Counted from the first letter of the stretch, positions 33,549-44,051 are shown. The stretch: DNA of 64,000 nt from Candidatus Sysuiplasma acidicola (GCA_019721035.1 JAHEAA010000002.1:1-64000); one strand, 5' to 3'. Numbers and translations: made by a program. The notes: a model not told the origin generated them from the letters alone.

Positions 33549-35687
33549 GTGGCGGAACAGATGGAAGGGCATATACTGGACTGCTATGCAGATACAGAAA
33601 GAAACAGGATCGTCCTCTGGGTCAGTGGAAAGGAGACAAAGAAGATAGAGTGTGAATACAGGCCATATTTCTATATCCAGGGGACCGGCCTGGATCGTCT
33701 TGCAAAACAGATCGCCGCAGAAGGTGCCGACGTGCTGTTTGAAAGCAGGAGGACCGCGCCGTCCATGCGTGTATCTAGGCTGCTGAAAGTTTCTTCATGC
33801 AATTTCGGGCTGCTGAAAAGACTCGCGGAGCGCATATATGCTTCAGGGGCACATTCGGCATTTACGCTTTATGATGTTGACATACCGTATGAACAGCGTT
33901 TCATGATCGACACCGGCATTTTCCCGCTCGCCCGCGTCTCGATATCCGGCGGAGGGCGCATATATTGCATGGATTCCGCAAGCGATCTGGATTACGACTT
34001 GCCGGAGTTCAGTGTGTGCAGAATGGGTGCTACGATGCGCGGACGCGGCATCACGCAGAGCATAAGCGGAATCGATGTAGACGATACGGCATTGCGCGGC
34101 GATGAACGGCATATGCTCATGGAGGCAGTGCGGATACTCAGAGAAAAATCTGCAGACATAATAGTCACAGAAGGGGGCGATGATTTCATAAGGCAGATGT
34201 ACCGTAGAGCGTCGGCCCTGTCGCTGCATTCATTCACGCTTGGAAGGGAAGAAGGGCTGCGTGATTCCTACGGCGCGAAGAGCTACACAACGTACGGACG
34301 CGTGATGTACAGGCCATCGCCTTCCATGCTCAAAGGCCGTGCACACATCGATGCAGACAACTCCTTCCTTTTTCTCGAATCCGGGATGAACGGCCTGGTG
34401 GAAATATCGCGCCTGTCGCTCATAGGGCTGCAGCAGATGGCAAGACTTTCTCCAGGCACGGCAATAAGCAGCATGGAGACAGCCGAGGCACTGAAGAGAG
34501 GTGTGGCCGTTCCGTGGAAGAAGAACAGACCAGAAGATTTCAAGAGCGCTTCGGAGCTCATCGTTTCGGACAGGGGCGGTTTCATATATACGCCACGCCC
34601 GGGTTTCTACAGCGATGTGTATGGCGTAGATTTTTCGTCGCTGTATCCAGGCATTATGGAGAAGGAGAATATATCTGTGGACACGCTCAACTGCGTCTGC
34701 TGTGCGGATGTGGCTGCACGTGTGCCGGGTCTCCGCTACCATTTCTGCAGAAGCAGAAAGGGCATCGTGCCTGCCGTTGCAGGCATGCTGATGGCGCGCA
34801 GGCGCCGCTACAGAAGATCTGGTAGCCATGCATCGCGGGAGAGGAGCAATGCGCTGAAATGGGTTCTCGTCACTTCGTTCGGGTATACCGGCTACAGGAA
34901 CGCTAAATTCGGCAGCATAGAGTGCCACGAATCGATAAACGCGTTCGGAAGAGAGATGCTCCTGAAGGCAGCCGATATTGCAGGTGAAATGAACTTCAGC
35001 GTGCTGCACGGAATAGTGGATTCGCTCTGGCTCCGCGGTGATGGCGACATAGGCTCTTTTGCCCGGAGGGTCAGTGAGGAGACCGGCATTACGCTCTGCG
35101 TGGAAGGCAGATACAGATGGATCGTCTTCCTCGAAAACAAAGGAAACGGTGAAGGGAGTTTGAACAAATATTACGGTGAGTTTGAAGACGGCAGCATGAA
35201 ACTCAGGGGAATAGAGTTGAGGCGTTCCGACACACCGGGTGTGGTGCGTTTTGCGCAGAACATCCTGTTGCAGAAACTCCGCGGGTCGTCAGGCATTGAG
35301 GATTTCCTGTCAAGAGCATCTGAGGGAATCAGCAGTATAAAGGATATTGTGAAATCCGTCGGGCGCGGAAACTATCCGGTGGATGAGCTCATAATGACGA
35401 AGAAGGTGTCGAAAAATATCGTCGAGTACAGAACTGAAAATGAGCAGAAGCTGGCACTCGCAGCTCTCCGCGCAGGGGGCATTGACCTGAATGCGGGAGA
35501 AACCGTGCGTTTTGTCGTCGCCCCGGACGGAAACGGCAGCAGAATTATTCCAGAACAGTTCCTGTCAGGTGGTGAGCTGTACGACGCATATTACTACACA
35601 AGACTCGTTGCAAGAGCCGTTTCCACAATGCTCTCTCCGTTCGGATACACCGAGGAGCGCGTGCTTTCCATGCTCAAACGTTCCTGA
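33549..35687 (+). CDS. Inactivated family-B DNA polymerase (PolB2 type)
   Basis: The 712 residues have a recognisable PolB palm: motif A VDFSSLYPGI with Asp361, and motif B NALKWVLVTSFGYTGY. In motif C the usual YGDTDS is HGIVDS: Asp491 remains but the first Asp is Ile489, so a catalytic metal ligand is lost. In the exonuclease region the DIE motif is not visible; IDVDDT at its likely place lacks the pattern. The replicative PolB at the right end of this window keeps all these residues. The start is GTG (33549) or ATG (33561). The 3' end overlaps dnaJ by 14 nt. Confidence 0.85.
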   Translation: MAEQMEGHILDCYADTERNRIVLWVSGKETKKIECEYRPYFYIQGTGLDRLAKQIAAEGADVLFESRRTAPSMRVSRLLKVSSCNFGLLKRLAERIYASGAHSAFTLYDVDIPYEQRFMIDTGIFPLARVSISGGGRIYCMDSASDLDYDLPEFSVCRMGATMRGRGITQSISGIDVDDTALRGDERHMLMEAVRILREKSADIIVTEGGDDFIRQMYRRASALSLHSFTLGREEGLRDSYGAKSYTTYGRVMYRPSPSMLKGRAHIDADNSFLFLESGMNGLVEISRLSLIGLQQMARLSPGTAISSMETAEALKRGVAVPWKKNRPEDFKSASELIVSDRGGFIYTPRPGFYSDVYGVDFSSLYPGIMEKENISVDTLNCVCCADVAARVPGLRYHFCRSRKGIVPAVAGMLMARRRRYRRSGSHASRERSNALKWVLVTSFGYTGYRNAKFGSIECHESINAFGREMLLKAADIAGEMNFSVLHGIVDSLWLRGDGDIGSFARRVSEETGITLCVEGRYRWIVFLENKGNGEGSLNKYYGEFEDGSMKLRGIELRRSDTPGVVRFAQNILLQKLRGSSGIEDFLSRASEGISSIKDIVKSVGRGNYPVDELIMTKKVSKNIVEYRTENEQKLALAALRAGGIDLNAGETVRFVVAPDGNGSRIIPEQFLSGGELYDAYYYTRLVARAVSTMLSPFGYTEERVLSMLKRS

Positions 35688-36810
35688 GTTTCGAGAAAAA
35701 ACCTTTGCCCTTTTCATCGATGGTTTCAAACTTGCGCAACAGTTCCTTCTGTTCAGAACTGAGCTTTTTCGGTATCCTGACATTCACAGAAACAAACAGG
35801 TCACCATTGCCCTTGCCACGCATCCTCGGCAAGCCTAGCCCTGCCATCCTCAGCGTCGTTCCGGGCTGAGTGCCCTGCGGAATCTGCATCTTTGCCTTGC
35901 TGCCGATTGTCGGCACCTCTATTTCACCGCCAAGTGCAGCAAGCGTGAACGGAATTTCTGCCGTATAGAAGATATTCTCTCCCTCTCTCTTGAAGTGTGG
36001 ATGCTCGGCAACATTCAGCACAACGTAAAGGTCGCCGGGCGGCCCGCCATTGGTTCCGGGCTCACCAGCGCCTGCAATCCTGAGGTGAGTTCCTTCCTCA
36101 GCTCCGCGCGGTATCTGCACCTCGATTTTGGAAAGGGTGTGCGTCTTTCCCTTTCCGTTGCAGGCGCGACACCTCTCCCTTATCACTTTGCCTCTGCCGC
36201 CGCAGGTCTGGCACGTCCTGACGGTGACAAAATTACCGCCGAGAGAACTCTGCCTGTGTGTCATCTGACCCTTGCCGTTGCACGTCGGGCATGTCGATAG
36301 ATTGCCTTTCTCTGCTCCCGTTCCTTTGCACTCGGTGCAGGGGACTGCTCTTGGCACCTCTATGGTCCTGCTGCTCCCTGTATTCACTTCCTCGAGCGTT
36401 ACGTCCAGGTCATACTGAAGCGATGCACCGGTTTCTGCATAGGAACCGCGTCGTTGCCTCTGCGAGCCAAAGAAAACATCGAAGATGGAGCCGCCACCGC
36501 CAAAGCCGAAACCAAGATTGCTGAAGATGTCACCAATGTCCTGGAAATGTGTGAAATTTGACCAGTCAAAGCCTCCACCGCCGAAGTTTACTGCCTCGCT
36601 GCCGTACGTGTCATAATTTTTCCTCTTCTGGGGGTCCATGAGAACTTCATAGGCTTCGGATATTGTCTTGAATTTCTCCTCGGCTTCCTTTCTGTCAATC
36701 TTGGCGACGTCCGGGTGATATTGTTGTGCCAGTTTCCTGTACGCGCGTTTTATATCGTCGGGGGAAGCGTCCTTGCCGACGCCCAGCACGGCATAGTAGT
36801 CCTTCGCCAT
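35674..36810 (-). CDS. dnaJ: Chaperone DnaJ
   Basis: This is a 378-residue type I Hsp40. The J domain has the HPD motif (QQYHPDVAK). It is followed by a Gly/Phe-rich region, then four zinc-finger repeats (CTECKGTG, CPTCNGKG, CQTCGGRG, CRACNGKG) and the substrate-binding C-terminal domains. It stimulates DnaK ATPase. It is the third gene of grpE-dnaK-dnaJ, 25 nt after dnaK. Confidence 0.97.
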   Translation of the reverse strand: MAKDYYAVLGVGKDASPDDIKRAYRKLAQQYHPDVAKIDRKEAEEKFKTISEAYEVLMDPQKRKNYDTYGSEAVNFGGGGFDWSNFTHFQDIGDIFSNLGFGFGGGGSIFDVFFGSQRQRRGSYAETGASLQYDLDVTLEEVNTGSSRTIEVPRAVPCTECKGTGAEKGNLSTCPTCNGKGQMTHRQSSLGGNFVTVRTCQTCGGRGKVIRERCRACNGKGKTHTLSKIEVQIPRGAEEGTHLRIAGAGEPGTNGGPPGDLYVVLNVAEHPHFKREGENIFYTAEIPFTLAALGGEIEVPTIGSKAKMQIPQGTQPGTTLRMAGLGLPRMRGKGNGDLFVSVNVRIPKKLSSEQKELLRKFETIDEKGKGFFSKLRNV

Positions 36811-36835
36811 CTGATGCAGACCTCAGGTAAATCTT

Positions 36836-38713
36836 TCACTTGTCATCCACTATTTTGTAGTTTGCGTCGACGTAACCGTCGCCGTCCTTTCCATCGCTCC
36901 CGCCTGCGCCAGACTGCGAATCACCGGATGTGGCGGTTGCTTCACCCGACGGAGGCTGCTGACTGGCCGCCTGACTCTGATAAACTTTTGACGACGTTTC
37001 GTAGAGCATCTTGCTCAGCTCCTCTGTCTTCTGCTTCAGCTTCTCGGTGTCGTCGCCTTTCAGCAGTTCCTCCAGTTCCTTCCTCACGTTCTCTATCTTT
37101 TCCTTGTCCTCTGCAGTGAGTTTATCTCCCAGGTCGTCCACAGTCTTCTTTGTGGTGTAGGATAGGGACTCGGCCATGTTCCTGACTTCGGCCTTATCCT
37201 TTGCCTTACGATCATCTTCTGCAAACTGCTCCGCTTCCTTCATCATTTTGTCAATTTCATCCTTTGAAAGCTTGTTGCTTGCGGAGATGGTTATCTTCTG
37301 CTCCTTCCCCGTTCCCTTGTCCCTGGCACTTACATGGAGTATGCCGTTTGCATCTATGTCGAACTCGACTTCAATTTGCGGAACACCGCGCGGCGCCGGA
37401 GGAATGCCTATCAGGCTGAATTGACCGAGCGTGACGTTGTTGGCCGCCATCGGTCTTTCGCCCTGAAGCACGTGTATCTCGACGCTCGTCTGGCCATCTG
37501 CCGCAGTCGTAAATGTCTCTGCCTTCTTTGTCGGTATTGTTGTATTCCGCTCTATGAGTTTGTGGAACACGCCGCCCTGCACTTCAACGCCAAGCGACAG
37601 CGGAGTCACATCCAGGAGCAGTATGTCTTTCACAGTCCCCTCCAGCACTCCTCCTTGTATTGAAGCGCCCATCGCAACACATTCCATCGGGTCCACGCCC
37701 CTCACGATCTTGCTGCCGAGTATGTCTTCGACGAATTTCTGCACGATCGGCATCCTTGTTGGACCGCCCACCAGTATGATCTTGTCTATGTTGGAAGCAC
37801 TGACTTTCGCGTCACTCAGTGCCTGATTTATCGGCGCCCTGCATCTTTCTATAATGGGTCTGATAAGATCCTCAAGCTTTGCGCGCGTGAGCTTCATCGT
37901 CAGATGCCTGGGGCCGCTGGCGTCCTGCGCTATGAATGGAAGATTGATCTCCGTTTCCAGAACGGTGGAGAGTTCCACTTTTGCCTTTTCGCACGCCTCT
38001 CTTATCCTCTCCATTGCCGTCTTGTCGTTAACAAGATCGATTCCGCTTTCCTTTTTGAAGGTCCCAACCACATGGTCTATGATTGCCTTGTCCATGTCTG
38101 TTCCGCCGAGCTGCGTATCGCCGCTCGTCGATATGACCTCAAAAACACCCTGCCCGAATTCCATGGTGGTGACATCAAGCGTTCCGCCGCCCAGATCAAA
38201 GACGAGTATTTTCTGCTCCTTGTCTGATTTGTCAAGTCCGTACGCGAGTGCCGCGGCCGTCGGTTCGTTGATGATGCGTACGACTTCCAGGCCTGCTATT
38301 GATCCTGCGTCCTTGGTCGCCTGCCTCTGGTTATCGTTGAAGTACGCAGGAACGGTTATTACTGCCTTCTGGACCGGTCCGCCGAGGAATGCCTCGGCAT
38401 CCCTCTTGATTTTCTGAAGTATGAATGCGGAAATCTGCTGAGGCGTGTAATTCTTTCCTTCAATGCTGTATTTGTAATCCGAGCCCATTTTCCGCTTTGC
38501 AGCAAATATGGTTCCAGCAGGATTGGTGATGGCCTGCCTTCTTGCCGGTTCGCCTATTAGCACACCGTCCTTAGTAAATGCGACAACTGAAGGAAAGGCC
38601 TTGCCGCCGATGCTGGTTCCTTCCGCGCTCGGTATAATCGTCGGCCTACCGCCTTCTATTACTGCGGCTGCCGAATTGCTTGTTCCCAGATCTATTCCAA
38701 TGATTTTTGCCAT
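36836..38713 (-). CDS. dnaK: Chaperone DnaK (Hsp70)
   Basis: The 625 residues include the ATPase domain ([31 protein letters not shown]), the substrate-binding domain ([14 protein letters not shown]) and a C-terminal lid ending in [11 protein letters not shown] with a Gly/Ser-rich linker. It seems to lack the insertion typical of proteobacterial DnaK near residue 80-110, like Gram-positive and archaeal forms. Archaeal Hsp70 is thought to have come from bacteria by transfer. It lies 21 nt after grpE. Confidence 0.98.
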   Translation of the reverse strand: MAKIIGIDLGTSNSAAAVIEGGRPTIIPSAEGTSIGGKAFPSVVAFTKDGVLIGEPARRQAITNPAGTIFAAKRKMGSDYKYSIEGKNYTPQQISAFILQKIKRDAEAFLGGPVQKAVITVPAYFNDNQRQATKDAGSIAGLEVVRIINEPTAAALAYGLDKSDKEQKILVFDLGGGTLDVTTMEFGQGVFEVISTSGDTQLGGTDMDKAIIDHVVGTFKKESGIDLVNDKTAMERIREACEKAKVELSTVLETEINLPFIAQDASGPRHLTMKLTRAKLEDLIRPIIERCRAPINQALSDAKVSASNIDKIILVGGPTRMPIVQKFVEDILGSKIVRGVDPMECVAMGASIQGGVLEGTVKDILLLDVTPLSLGVEVQGGVFHKLIERNTTIPTKKAETFTTAADGQTSVEIHVLQGERPMAANNVTLGQFSLIGIPPAPRGVPQIEVEFDIDANGILHVSARDKGTGKEQKITISASNKLSKDEIDKMMKEAEQFAEDDRKAKDKAEVRNMAESLSYTTKKTVDDLGDKLTAEDKEKIENVRKELEELLKGDDTEKLKQKTEELSKMLYETSSKVYQSQAASQQPPSGEATATSGDSQSGAGGSDGKDGDGYVDANYKIVDDK

Positions 38714-38734
38714 ATTTTTCTCACCTTGTGATAT

Positions 38735-39370
38735 TCAAACATTCCTGTCCGTCTCTTCTGCGCTCTGTTTACGCTCCACTCTCCTCGACACCCGCACCTT
38801 CGCTGGCCTGACAACCTTGCCGTTCAGTGTATATCCTTTCTGGTACACTTCCATTATCTCGTTGTCCCCGTATTCGGAATTCTCCTGAACGACAAGTGCC
38901 TCATGGTAATAAGGATCGAAGAGCTTGTTCGTCGGTATCTCTTTCAAGCCTTCCTCGACCAGTATCTGCATGGTGTTTTCCCTGATTTTTTCTATTCCTG
39001 CCCTGAATGCGTCGTTGCCACCGTTTCCGTGCATTTCACCGAGTCCCCTCTCCAGGTCATCGATAACGTTCAGGAGTTTTTTTACAAGACGCTCATTGAT
39101 GAGTTTACTGTACTCTTCACGCTCCCGCTCGATGCGCTTTCTGTAATTGTCAAAGTCAGCTTGTATTTTCTTCAGCAAATTTTCGTAGTCCCTGATTGTT
39201 GTCTCCTTTTCTATGAGGGACTTGCGCAGCAATTCTGTTTCAGTCCTGAGCATTTCTGCCGATTCCGCGCTTCCGACCTCGTCAACTTGTGCTTTCGCAT
39301 CGGCGTTGCTCTTGCTACGCTCACCGTTATCTGTGCCTGCGATCTCCCTTTCCGACGAATCATTCTCCAT
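38735..39370 (-). CDS. grpE: Nucleotide exchange factor GrpE
   Basis: The 211 residues show an acidic disordered N-terminus, a long coiled coil (about 45-130: EMLRTETELLRKSLIEKE and further), and the GrpE head with FDPYYHEALVV and VYQKGYTLNGKVVRPAKV. GrpE swaps nucleotide on DnaK. The ATG at 39370 has AAGGT upstream; a TTG at 39385 is the alternative. It leads the grpE-dnaK-dnaJ operon. Confidence 0.95.
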   Translation of the reverse strand: MENDSSEREIAGTDNGERSKSNADAKAQVDEVGSAESAEMLRTETELLRKSLIEKETTIRDYENLLKKIQADFDNYRKRIEREREEYSKLINERLVKKLLNVIDDLERGLGEMHGNGGNDAFRAGIEKIRENTMQILVEEGLKEIPTNKLFDPYYHEALVVQENSEYGDNEIMEVYQKGYTLNGKVVRPAKVRVSRRVERKQSAEETDRNV

Positions 39371-39426
39371 GTTTTCAACCTTCAACGCAGTGTCGGCCTT
39401 TGCAATCCGTTTGCACCTGCTCTGTT

Positions 39427-39440
39427 ATTAATTTTATGGA
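39427..39440 (-). promoter_or_regulatory. Likely TATA box of grpE-dnaK-dnaJ operon
   Basis: On the minus strand TCCATAAAATTAAT lies about 60 nt before the grpE start, in the gap after the thermosome gene. It is the only strong TATA candidate there. Confidence 0.45.
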
Positions 39441-39486
39441 ATCCCTGTTCATCCACGGCACGTTGCTGACCTGAAGATTGTTGCGC

Positions 39487-41130
39487 TCAGTCCTCGTCTC
39501 CACCTTCGCCGTACCCGCCAGGAGGAGTCTTTCCTCCTGGTGCGGAAGATTTTACAGATATTACATCATCTATGCGCAGTATCATCGACGCCGCATCGGC
39601 GGCCGACTGGATAGCCTGTCTGCCCACTCTCAGAGGCTCAAGTACCTTTTCCTTGCGCATGTCAGCTACCCTGCCTTTGAGTACATCCACTCCGTGATAC
39701 TTGTTGCCCGCCTTGTGGCTGCTCCTGAGCTCAATCAGTATGTCGATAGTGTCCATGCCTGCATTTTCTGCCAGGGCCGTTGGTATGACTTCAAGTGCAT
39801 TTGCAAAAGCTTCAATGGCCATCTGTTCTCTTCCTCCTACAGACGTTGCATAATCACTGAGTTTCTGCGAAAGTTCTATGGCTGTTGCTCCTCCGCCGGC
39901 GACCATTTTCCCGTCCTCCACTGCGAGGGCAACTACACTGATGGCATCGATGAGCGATCTCTCCAGCTCATCAACCACGTGCTCGCTCCCTCCTCTCAGC
40001 AGCACTGAAACGGACTTGGGATTCTTGCACCCTGTGACGAATGTAAGTTCATCATCCTGTATCTTGCGCGCCTCGACAGTTGCCGCATGCCCCAGATCGT
40101 TTGCACTCAGGTCGTTCAATCTGGTTACAATATTCGCGCCGGTGGCCTTGGCCAGTTTCTCCATGTCTGATTTCTTAACCCTTCTCACCGCGAATATGCC
40201 CTCTTTGGCAAGGAAGTGTTGAACAATATCATCTATACCCTTCTGACAGAACACTGTGTTGGCTCCTGCTTTCTTTATGCTTTCAACCATAGACTTGAGC
40301 ATCCCCTCTTCCTCGTCCAGGAATCCGCGAAGCTGTGAAGGATCCGTGATCTCAATCTTGGAATCAAGTTCTGTTTTCTTTATTTCCAGGGCGGCGTCAA
40401 TAACGGCAATTTTGGCATTCTTGACGGTTCTTGGCATAGCGCTGTGTACCGGCTCCTTGTCGATGATTATGCCGTTAAGGAGCATCGTGTCTCCAATTCC
40501 CCCTCCCTGCTTCTTGACAAGCTGTATGTCGTCATCATCGACGTGATAACTGCCGTCGACCAATTCCGCTACGCTGGTGACCGCATCGACTGCAATTTTT
40601 GCCAGCTGCTCCCTTACACCTGCAACTCCCTTCGAACTCATAGCTGTGGCGGCTATTTCCTGGAGCGTTTCTTTGTCTCCTGGCGAAATTTTGATGGACA
40701 CACTGTCAAGGTAATCCATGCATCTGTTCGCGGCGTCTTTGTATCCTCTTGTGACGACAGTTGGATGCACGTTGGATGAGATGAGCTGCTGTGCGTTCTT
40801 CAGCAGTTCCCCTGCGAGAATTACGGCCGTTGTGGTTCCATCGCCGCATTCAGAATCCTGTGTCTTTGCGACTTCAACAATCATTTTTGCGGCCGGATGC
40901 TCGATTTCCATCTCCTTGAGTATTGTCACACCGTCATTGGTTATCACGACATCTCCCATGCCGTCAACGAGCATTTTGTCCATGCCGCGCGGACCGAGTG
41001 TCGTCTTCACTGCGTTTGCAATTGCCATGGCTGCATTTATGTTGTTGGACTGGGCGTCCTTGCCCTTTTCTCTCTTCGTTCCTTCTCTCAATATCAAAAT
41101 CGGTATCTGATTGCCTTGACCTGCCATCAT
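39487..41130 (-). CDS. ths: Thermosome (group II chaperonin) subunit
   Basis: The 547 residues match archaeal thermosome subunits: [32 protein letters not shown] is split here into [17 protein letters not shown] and ITNDGVTIL, with [15 protein letters not shown] for ATP hydrolysis. The C-terminal tail is Gly-rich. It folds proteins in a double-ring cage. It lies directly upstream of grpE on the same strand, so group II chaperonin and Hsp70 genes are neighbours. Confidence 0.97.
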   Translation of the reverse strand: MMAGQGNQIPILILREGTKREKGKDAQSNNINAAMAIANAVKTTLGPRGMDKMLVDGMGDVVITNDGVTILKEMEIEHPAAKMIVEVAKTQDSECGDGTTTAVILAGELLKNAQQLISSNVHPTVVTRGYKDAANRCMDYLDSVSIKISPGDKETLQEIAATAMSSKGVAGVREQLAKIAVDAVTSVAELVDGSYHVDDDDIQLVKKQGGGIGDTMLLNGIIIDKEPVHSAMPRTVKNAKIAVIDAALEIKKTELDSKIEITDPSQLRGFLDEEEGMLKSMVESIKKAGANTVFCQKGIDDIVQHFLAKEGIFAVRRVKKSDMEKLAKATGANIVTRLNDLSANDLGHAATVEARKIQDDELTFVTGCKNPKSVSVLLRGGSEHVVDELERSLIDAISVVALAVEDGKMVAGGGATAIELSQKLSDYATSVGGREQMAIEAFANALEVIPTALAENAGMDTIDILIELRSSHKAGNKYHGVDVLKGRVADMRKEKVLEPLRVGRQAIQSAADAASMILRIDDVISVKSSAPGGKTPPGGYGEGGDED

Positions 41131-41172
41131 GCTTTTAATCGCCTCTGTTTATAACTGCTTATGTTTGCATTT

Positions 41173-41187
41173 CTATATATACTTTTC
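41173..41187 (-). promoter_or_regulatory. BRE/TATA promoter of thermosome gene
   Basis: On the minus strand GAAAAGTATATATAG is a textbook archaeal BRE plus TATA box about 50 nt before the thermosome start. A GAGG ribosome site lies in the leader. The rest of the gap up to 41449 holds no gene that I can support. Confidence 0.65.
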
Positions 41188-41448
41188 TATCAGCTTTCAG
41201 GTCTGCCGCATCTTCCATCCAATCACGACCTCTCTGCTTCCGCTTTCACGCGAGCTACCGAATCACATCTTTGATGGTTCAAGGATTCTTTGCGTGCAGG
41301 CAATTGGTGCTTCAGAGATTCCGCGCGCATGCCGCCAAGTCAATATGACCGTGTAAAGGGTGGCAAATTTCTGAGCAACGGCAGAGCTCTATTGCATACA
41401 GGGGTCTCAATGCAAGATATTTATTACCACTTGCATCTCCACTTCCGA

Positions 41449-42075
41449 ATGAGCGGGCAGCGAATCATAGAAGTTGACGTTTCCGGCGGCTACGTTATTA
41501 CAGATGGGGAGCGTATAGACCCTTTCGACGTTGTCGATTCATTGCATGGCACGGGCGATAAAATATTGATTCACGATATGGATGGAAGACGCCGCAATAA
41601 GCATCAGCTAGATATGATTCAGGATCTTTCAGCAGAAATAACGGTGTGGTATGAAGGCGGTTTCAGACGCGCCGATAATTTAATCGACCCCATTGTCGCT
41701 GGGGCTGAAGAGATAGTTGTCGGCCGTGGCCATTTCACAATGGCGGAGTTCGAAACGGCAATCAGAATAACTGATAGCGTTGTTATAGATGCTGATTTTG
41801 AACATACCGATGGGGTGAAGGATGCGGGTTTTTCGGAACAGTCCCTTTTCAGAATGCGCGATCTTTTTAATATGGGTTATTCGGGTTTCATACTTTCACC
41901 TGACAAGATTGAGGGTTTAAGTGAGTTCATAGGCAAAGCAGATATGAATCTCTGGATTAGAACGGGCGAGTCGATAGACTCGCTGTCTCAACTTTCAAGA
42001 GAGTTCCCGGCTCTAATGACTAAAGTGCAGGGACGTATAGCATCTATCAGTGAGCTGGAGGATAAAGATGGCTGA
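41449..42075 (+). CDS. HisA-like TIM-barrel protein (COG1411 type)
   Basis: The protein has 208 residues. The pattern of beta strands (IIEVDVSGGYVI, ILIHDMDGRRRN, ITVWYEGGFRRA, IVVGRGHFTM) is that of a HisA/ProFAR-isomerase-related half-barrel pair, and the family COG1411 is the best match I recognise. No other his genes are nearby, so a histidine role is doubtful. A TATA-like GATATTTATTAC (41416-41427) lies 26 nt before the ATG, which supports this leaderless start over upstream ones. The last 8 nt overlap the DUF2240 gene. Confidence 0.72.
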   Translation: MSGQRIIEVDVSGGYVITDGERIDPFDVVDSLHGTGDKILIHDMDGRRRNKHQLDMIQDLSAEITVWYEGGFRRADNLIDPIVAGAEEIVVGRGHFTMAEFETAIRITDSVVIDADFEHTDGVKDAGFSEQSLFRMRDLFNMGYSGFILSPDKIEGLSEFIGKADMNLWIRTGESIDSLSQLSREFPALMTKVQGRIASISELEDKDG

Positions 42076-42553
42076 TATTCAGGCCCTGAAGACTGCCGTT
42101 TCTGCAATTTTCAGAAGAAAAGGCAAAAAGACTATCACCGAGGAGGAATTTGTTTTTGCCGCATCGATGGAGCTGCGATGGTTCCCGCCAGACAGGGCTG
42201 CGGTTTTTCTCCGAAACGCGAAGCGGGCAGGACTCATACTGCAGAAGGAAGGCGGAATATGCCCTTCTTTTGACATCAATTCAAAGGATATAAAGCAGGT
42301 CATCACACCTCCGCTAACCATCGCAGAGGAACCAGGAGACGCTGCCGCTGAAATTGTTGAGGCCATTGCATCCAGTCTCAGGCTGAGCAAGAGTGAGGCT
42401 ATGGCGAGAGTCAACCGAGTGCGCAAGGAATTGAATCTGGAAACAGCCGCTGCAGCAGTGCTTGTGGGCCTGAAGGAACATCTCGACATGTCCGAGTATG
42501 CGGAACTCGCGCTGGATGAGATGCGCCGTAACTACGGACATGCAAAGCAGTGA
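42068..42553 (+). CDS. DUF2240 family protein
   Basis: The 161 residues match the archaeal DUF2240 family: an N-terminal winged-helix-like part (KKTITEEEFVFAASMELRW), a middle linker, and a C-terminal helical part (LSKSEAMARVNRVRKELN). Function is unknown; the fold suggests nucleic-acid binding. It overlaps the HisA-like gene by 8 nt and is probably co-translated. Confidence 0.8.
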   Translation: MADIQALKTAVSAIFRRKGKKTITEEEFVFAASMELRWFPPDRAAVFLRNAKRAGLILQKEGGICPSFDINSKDIKQVITPPLTIAEEPGDAAAEIVEAIASSLRLSKSEAMARVNRVRKELNLETAAAAVLVGLKEHLDMSEYAELALDEMRRNYGHAKQ

Positions 42554-42577
42554 TTACGTTCCGATCGCCCTGTTAAC

Positions 42578-43093
42578 TCATTGTTCGAGAAAATCGCCGA
42601 GTGTCAACTCTCTCTTCTTTGCCGCGGGCAGTTTGTAATCAAATTTGGCATTCTCGATGAGCTTGATCTTCAACTGTTTCTCCAGCTTTCTCACGAGTGC
42701 ATCACTCGGTGTCAGTTTGCCCGATTCCAACTCCCTTATCACGCTTCGCTTCTCGTTCAGCTTTGCCGCAAGTTCCTCCTGATTCAGTCCCATGGCAGTT
42801 CTCGCTCCCAGTATCCTTTTTGAATAGTCTCTCGCAAGTTCGCCGGCGCCCTCGCTGAGCGGATCCGGTTCATCTTTTTTTGCCGTTTTGGGTTTCAATG
42901 AGCCTGCCGCAGGGCTGATAGAAACTGTCCTGTATGACTTAGATGTGGAACTAACGATTTGATTTCTACGTGTGGGTGTTTCCACCAGTTTGCCGAATCT
43001 CATGCACTCCGGTCCGAGCAGCATGGTTGCGTTCTCAACTCTTGCTCTGACAACCTTACCAACTTCATTTCCGCACAATTCACAAACTGCCAT
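42578..43093 (-). CDS. MBF1-type transcription factor (zinc ribbon + HTH)
   Basis: The 171 residues begin with a zinc-ribbon-like CELCGNEV and C-x-x motif, followed by a linker rich in Lys/Pro, and a classical HTH of the Cro/CI type (LNQEELAAKLNEKRSVIRELESG). The C-terminus ends KKRELTLGDFLEQ as in archaeal and eukaryotic MBF1. MBF1 links regulators to TBP in eukaryotes and binds the ribosome in archaea. The ATG at 43093 starts the zinc ribbon; an upstream start is less likely. Confidence 0.9.
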   Translation of the reverse strand: MAVCELCGNEVGKVVRARVENATMLLGPECMRFGKLVETPTRRNQIVSSTSKSYRTVSISPAAGSLKPKTAKKDEPDPLSEGAGELARDYSKRILGARTAMGLNQEELAAKLNEKRSVIRELESGKLTPSDALVRKLEKQLKIKLIENAKFDYKLPAAKKRELTLGDFLEQ

Positions 43094-43283
43094 TTGAACC
43101 GCTCCTTGATTATCTTCAGGGACTGTACCCCCGACCACGGCGCACAGGGCACGTGCGCGTCGATGTCGCACGCTCTGTTATCCCGCATCAGGACATAGGT
43201 ACTGGAAATAGAATAATCTATGCTTTTTCATATCTTTTTCAAGAATTGATACGCAAATACGCCCCGTCAGTCATGCCGCATCT

Positions 43284-44051
43284 CTACTGCAATATGTCTC
43301 GTTCGGCCATTGAACGGAGCAACGTTGCCTTTTGGACCAGCTCATCGCTCTCCAAATTGCCTATCTGAAATAACGAAGTCAGTTCGATATATGCTTCAGG
43401 CATGTCAAGGATTTCAACCATCTGCTCTTTAATCCATTTGTCATATGCGATGGGATAAGTTTTTCTGCTTATGAACAGAGCCTGTAGATACTCCCTTGAC
43501 GCGTTAAGAAGCCTTTCGAGGCACTGAAAGTGTAATCCTCTCCCCTCATAGAGAGGGATATGCTCCAGATTGTTGAACATATATCGTTTCACTTCCGCAA
43601 GTCTACGCTTTCTGAGTGTTTCGTCGTAGTAGGGCAGAAAGACGTTGCCCAATGCCTCGAATCTGCCGCGCCTGTCATAAAGGAGATGTGAATAAACAAA
43701 TGTGTTTCCTATCTCCAGTTCAAAATTGTCAGGACCTGATGTCCAGCCGCGTTTCACCGGCAGTAACTTGCCGTCGGTTAAGTTAAGGTCAAGGTGTGAA
43801 AATCTGCCCGCACCTTCCAGTTCTTTTAATTCACGCACATTCATGCAGGCTTCTCCTACTTCCTTTTCAAGATGCGAAGCATGTGCCATGTCATCTAGCA
43901 GGATTGTTATATCGACGCACGAATCTGTGGTGGCTCTGCCTCTGGCACAGGAACCAACTAACAAAATTGATTCCACATGCTGATTTACGCTGAACAATTC
44001 GACGAATTTTTCCGCAGCTTTACGATGTAGGTCTGAGGGGTATGCTACCAC
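43284..44051 (-). CDS. Nucleotidyltransferase-domain protein
   Basis: This is a 255-residue protein with a GSCARGRATTDSCVDITILL segment (about residues 32-51) typical of the minimal DNA-polymerase-beta nucleotidyltransferase fold (GS-x-A-R-G...D-x-D). The C-terminal half is helical with several aromatic residues. Substrate is unknown; relatives include antibiotic and RNA nucleotidyltransferases and DUF4037-like proteins. The start is GTG. It stands alone. Confidence 0.78.
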   Translation of the reverse strand: MVAYPSDLHRKAAEKFVELFSVNQHVESILLVGSCARGRATTDSCVDITILLDDMAHASHLEKEVGEACMNVRELKELEGAGRFSHLDLNLTDGKLLPVKRGWTSGPDNFELEIGNTFVYSHLLYDRRGRFEALGNVFLPYYDETLRKRRLAEVKRYMFNNLEHIPLYEGRGLHFQCLERLLNASREYLQALFISRKTYPIAYDKWIKEQMVEILDMPEAYIELTSLFQIGNLESDELVQKATLLRSMAERDILQ

